A stretch of DNA of 64,000 nt from Bacteroidetes bacterium HLUCCA01 (GTDB lineage: Bacteria > Bacteroidota > Rhodothermia > Balneolales > HLUCCA01), in contig LIHN01000022.1 in NCBI GenBank assembly GCA_001314545.1, positions 1 to 64,000 on the forward strand, given 5' to 3'. Below the pieces are notes generated by a model. The model was not told the DNA's origin. It did no database searches and saw nothing but the letters and a program-made list of their open reading frames with translations. Shown piece by piece: positions 61,286-64,000 of this stretch; positions within the stretch are counted from its first letter, which is position 1, and each line of letters starts with the position of its first letter. The position numbers were made by a program, and so were the translations under genes.

Positions 61286-62449
61286 ATGAAACGTTCGTAT
61301 CAAACACCGTTACTCCTTCTTTTACTGGTCAGTTTTCTGGCAGCCGGCTGCAACACGCCACGTCGTGCACTCAATCAGGGCGACTATGAGCGGGCCGTTC
61401 GGCTTTCGGTAGACAAGCTTCGCAGCAGCCCGAACAACAAGAAGGCCGCCGAGGTTCTGGAACGTGCCTGGCCGCTGGCCGTTGATCTGCATGTGAACCG
61501 CATCAATGTATTTCAGCAGAGTAACGATCCGTTTCGTTACGAGCCGGTGGTAGCTTCTTACGAGCAGCTGAATGCCATGACCGAGCGTGTACAGCGGTGC
61601 CCCCGATGCCTGGAACTGGTCCCGGCCGGCCGACTCTACATCGATGAAATCAATGACAGCAGGCAGCGCGCTGCCGAGGCCCGCTACGAGGCGGGCATGG
61701 CCTCGCTGAGTCCGACGAACCGGGAGCGATCCCGTGAAGCGTACGACCATTTCATGGTGGTGGAGCGTATGGTGCCCGACTTTCGTGATACCCGTGAGCG
61801 TATGGAGGAGGCGTTGAGCTATGCCACCTTGCATGTAGTGGTACACGTACCCCCGATTCAGTCGCGCAGCCTGTCGGTCAGTCATGAGTTTTTTCATAAC
61901 AAGGTACTTGAGTACCTGCAGACCAGCCGGCGTATGAATGAGTACGTACGTTTCTATTTTCCCGATGAAGCTCAGGCTGAGGGCATTGACCGGCCCGACC
62001 ATGAAGTTATGCTGGAATTCGATGAGTTTGCCATCGGGCAAACCCGCATCGAAAGCAATACCTCGGTGGTTCAGAGTGAAGACAGTGTTAAAGTGGGCGA
62101 GGTGACCCTGGAGTCCGGGGAAAAGCTGGATGTATTCAATACTGTGCAGGCTGAATATACCCTCCATCGCAAAACCCTGGTTTCCAACGGGGTGATGGAC
62201 CTGCGGGTGGTGGATGCCTGGACCGGTCGGGTGATATTGCAGGAAAAAATTCCGTCCGAATTTGTCTGGGTGAACGAATGGGCGAATTTCAACGGTGACG
62301 AGCGTGCCCTGACCGAAGATCAGGCCCGACTTGCCGGACTGCGTGAGGCACCGGCGCCCCCGCCTCAGGACCTGTTTGTGGCCTTTACCGGACCCATTTA
62401 CGACCAGGTAACCGATCGGCTCCGCAGGTTGTACGCCGGTTACCGGTAA
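61286..62449 (+). CDS. Lipoprotein of unknown function with TPR-like N-terminus
   Basis: The 387-residue product begins with a lipoprotein signal (MKRSYQTPLLLLLLVSFLAAGC, lipobox LAAGC). Residues 25-170 are helical and TPR-like (LNQGDYERAVRLSVDKLRSSPNNKKAAEVLERAWPLA). Two cysteines in RCPRCLELVP could form a disulphide or bind metal. The C-terminal half is strand-rich and unassigned. It is probably anchored to the periplasmic face of a membrane. It is divergent from secG. Confidence 0.6.
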   Translation: MKRSYQTPLLLLLLVSFLAAGCNTPRRALNQGDYERAVRLSVDKLRSSPNNKKAAEVLERAWPLAVDLHVNRINVFQQSNDPFRYEPVVASYEQLNAMTERVQRCPRCLELVPAGRLYIDEINDSRQRAAEARYEAGMASLSPTNRERSREAYDHFMVVERMVPDFRDTRERMEEALSYATLHVVVHVPPIQSRSLSVSHEFFHNKVLEYLQTSRRMNEYVRFYFPDEAQAEGIDRPDHEVMLEFDEFAIGQTRIESNTSVVQSEDSVKVGEVTLESGEKLDVFNTVQAEYTLHRKTLVSNGVMDLRVVDAWTGRVILQEKIPSEFVWVNEWANFNGDERALTEDQARLAGLREAPAPPPQDLFVAFTGPIYDQVTDRLRRLYAGYR

Positions 62450-62648
62450 GGTCCACAGTTTCCTGGTTGTGCACTGCGCCCGATGGCCCTGCGCGCTGGT
62501 ATGGGCCCCAGTCTTTACCACCAGCCGGGCAGGGGCGGCTCCCTCGTACCCCACCCCGTTTCCGCTGCTTGAAAAGGGGCTTTGTGCCCGACCTTTACTA
62601 CCAGCGCGGGCTGCTTAACCCGTATTCACTTTCGATGATTCAGAAACC

Positions 62649-63548
62649 GTGAAACCACCTGACATTCAGATTACCAAGGCAACCGGAGAGCGCGATACCT
62701 ACGACCGTGAGAAGTTGCGCGGATCGTTGCTTCGGTCCGGGGCAAAGGAACATGACGCCGAACGGGTCATCGATGAGGTAGAGTCGCAGCTGCGTGACGG
62801 GATGTCGACCCGGAAAATCTACCGGCGTGCATTTCAGGCGCTTCGACGGGATTCGGTATTTGCCGCCTCCCGCTATCAGCTCAAGCAGGCCGTCATGGAG
62901 TTGGGCCCCTCCGGATACCCGTTTGAGCGATTCATCGGGGCGGTGATGGAGAGCATGGGTTATCAGACCAGTGTTGGCCGGATTGTCAGCGGACGATGTG
63001 TAACCCATGAGCTGGATGTGATTGGTCGGAAAAACGGTGAAATAGCCCTGGTAGAATGCAAATTCCGAAATCAGGCGGGTTCTAAAACCGACGTAAGGGT
63101 GCCCCTGTACTTTCATGCCCGCTTTCTGGATGTGGCCGAAGCCTGGAAGCAGGACCAGGGCAGAACCTGGCGTGAGATGGGCCTCGATCTGCCCGGCTAT
63201 CTCCCTGGCAAGGGGGAGGAACCGGTCTTTAAGCCCTGGATCATCACCAACGCGAAGTTCACCGAAGACGCCGTCCGTTACAGCCAATGCGCCGGCATAT
63301 CCCTGATGGGCTGGGATTATCCCGGGCATCGTACGCTGCTCACGGTCATTGAAGAGGCACAGCTCATGCCGTTAACGTTACTGCAAAAGCTATCCCGCCG
63401 CGACAAGACAATCCTGCTGGAGGAGGGGGTTACCACCTGCCGCGAACTCTACCAAAACGAAATCATTATGGAGAAGGTCGGCATCGATCGTAGTCGACGA
63501 AGGCAGACGATGAAGGAGCTGGAAGGCGTGCTGGGACTGGTGCGCTGA
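62649..63548 (+). CDS. ATP-cone domain fused to a Mrr-like restriction endonuclease fold
   Basis: The 299-residue protein starts with GTG at 62649. An ATP-cone (about 5-88: QITKATGERDTYDREKLRGSLLRSG) is the regulatory nucleotide sensor known from ribonucleotide reductase and NrdR. A PD-(D/E)xK nuclease core follows, with D123 (HELDVIGRKNG) and E136-x-K138 (IALVECKFR). The C-terminus (about 240-299: LLEEGVTTCRELYQN) resembles a helix-hairpin-helix DNA-binding tail. The domains suggest a nucleotide-gated DNase; this is an inference. No methyltransferase is adjacent, so it is not a classical restriction system. Confidence 0.78.
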   Translation: MKPPDIQITKATGERDTYDREKLRGSLLRSGAKEHDAERVIDEVESQLRDGMSTRKIYRRAFQALRRDSVFAASRYQLKQAVMELGPSGYPFERFIGAVMESMGYQTSVGRIVSGRCVTHELDVIGRKNGEIALVECKFRNQAGSKTDVRVPLYFHARFLDVAEAWKQDQGRTWREMGLDLPGYLPGKGEEPVFKPWIITNAKFTEDAVRYSQCAGISLMGWDYPGHRTLLTVIEEAQLMPLTLLQKLSRRDKTILLEEGVTTCRELYQNEIIMEKVGIDRSRRRQTMKELEGVLGLVR

Positions 63549-63640
63549 CGTGTGCACGGGTGGTTTTCAGTCTCCGGGTGGTTTTCAGTACCCGGGTGAA
63601 GAAGGGAATATGCTCAAGGCGGTTAAGACAGTGGTACAGA

Positions 63641-63760
63641 CTGCGGGAGCCGGGGCTAGGTAGGGCCGGTTCCCCGGGGACGATGCAGACAGCGGATCAG
63701 GCTGCGGGAGCCGGGAGCGGATTGGGCTGGCCCCCTCAGGGATGAATGCGAGACAGACGC
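63641..63760. repeat. Degenerate duplication of the 3' end of the edge SDR gene
   Basis: CTGCGGGAGCCGGG occurs at 63641 and 63702, a 61-bp offset. The flanks also align: GGGCCGGTTCCCC with GGGCTGGCCCCCT, and GACGATGCAGACAGC with GATGAATGCGAGACAG. The right copy contains the stop codon (63736-63738) and last codons of the SDR gene. A further direct repeat GGGTGGTTTTCAGT lies between 63549 and 63600. Confidence 0.55.
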
Positions 63761-64000
63761 AGTCCGATAAGCGTTTCCAGCGCAGAGGAATCTATTTCTT
63801 TTCCGCCCCGGGTATCGGTTTCATCAAATTCCGGCAACGATAGACCCGCATTCCCGGCCGCAGCCGTGTAGTAGGCTTTTCGCGAGGGGTGCGCTGCGGC
63901 GCAGACATTGAACACGCCTCCGGTTATATGCTGGTCAACCAAAGCTGAAAAAACGCTGATGAGGTCCTCCAGGTGCACCAGATTAACCGGAGCATCCGGC
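63736..64000 (-). CDS. NAD-dependent epimerase/dehydratase (SDR), C-terminal part only
   Basis: The open frame runs off the right edge; only the C-terminal 87 residues are visible. The segment PVNLVHLEDLISVFSALVDQHITGGVFNVC is the typical substrate-binding region of extended SDR proteins related to YeeZ-type epimerases, followed by HPSRKAYYTAAA. The Rossmann domain lies outside the window, so cofactor and substrate cannot be judged. The last codons lie in a degenerate repeat. Confidence 0.7.
   Translation of the reverse strand, partial: PDAPVNLVHLEDLISVFSALVDQHITGGVFNVCAAAHPSRKAYYTAAAGNAGLSLPEFDETDTRGGKEIDSSALETLIGLRLSRIHP

Noticed and set aside
61322-62554. 410-residue open frame on the minus strand
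   Set aside because: Antisense to the lipoprotein gene, which has a clear lipoprotein signal and a candidate promoter.

Overview
The window looks like the chromosome of a GC-rich member of the FCB group, most likely Balneolota/Rhodothermota. Pointers are the DUF4292 lipoprotein next to an EnvC-like protein and a TPR lipoprotein, the lipoprotein-type zinc metalloprotease, PolX-PHP, a separate-subunit transhydrogenase, and promoters of the Bacteroidota form TTTG-N19/20-TAnnTTTG. The phylum call is an inference from gene content and is moderately secure; the genus is not determined. I found no rRNA, tRNA, CRISPR array, integrase or transposase.

Layout. 1-4050 is an AT-rich accessory island. It holds an edge-truncated gene, two small membrane proteins (one with a J domain), a minimal RadC-type JAB protein, and a Panacea (DUF4065)-Fic toxin-antitoxin pair behind a near-perfect 25-bp palindrome. 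It ends in about 950 bp of gene-free DNA with helically phased hexamers. From 4.2 kb onward the DNA is GC-rich core genome: a porin, the pntAA-pntAB-pntB transhydrogenase, a 12-bp minisatellite in a divergent promoter region, an APC permease, an SSS symporter, a 1097-residue double-GT2 protein, a metalloprotease lipoprotein, a three-gene pilin-like operon, an SLC45-type MFS sugar transporter under a LacI-type operator, and polX. From 28 to 38 kb come methylmalonyl-CoA epimerase, scpB, an EnvC-like protein/DUF4292/TPR cluster, DUF721, a YbbR-like protein and ispH. From 38 to 46.5 kb lies a housekeeping block on the minus strand: smc, frr, pyrH, tsf, rpsB, rpsI, rplM. Then come a Tat-exported superoxide dismutase, aconitase and an M3 peptidase. 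53-56.6 kb is a compact type III polyketide operon (synthase, methyltransferase, FAD hydroxylase). 56.8-64 kb carries a phosphoesterase, aroQ, a flippase, a NYN-cold-shock fusion, secG, a lipoprotein, an ATP-cone/restriction-endonuclease fusion and an edge-truncated SDR epimerase.

How the parts work together. The core block supplies translation (S2, S9, L13, EF-Ts, RRF), UMP kinase, and chromosome organisation (Smc here, ScpB elsewhere in the window). The transhydrogenase makes NADPH from the proton gradient. The 30-35 kb lipoproteins and EnvC-like protein serve the cell envelope. The Panacea-Fic pair is a self-contained addiction or defence module.

The most unusual structural signal is a repeated pattern at gene 3' ends. 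Pieces of the last codons plus the following spacer are duplicated just downstream of the stop codon. This is clear for mce (three copies), scpB and pyrH, degenerate for the porin and the edge SDR gene, and weak for the M3 peptidase. Several proteins also carry low-complexity insertions (type III PKS, FAD hydroxylase, double GT2). Together these suggest a slippage-prone genome that keeps expanding short tandem repeats.
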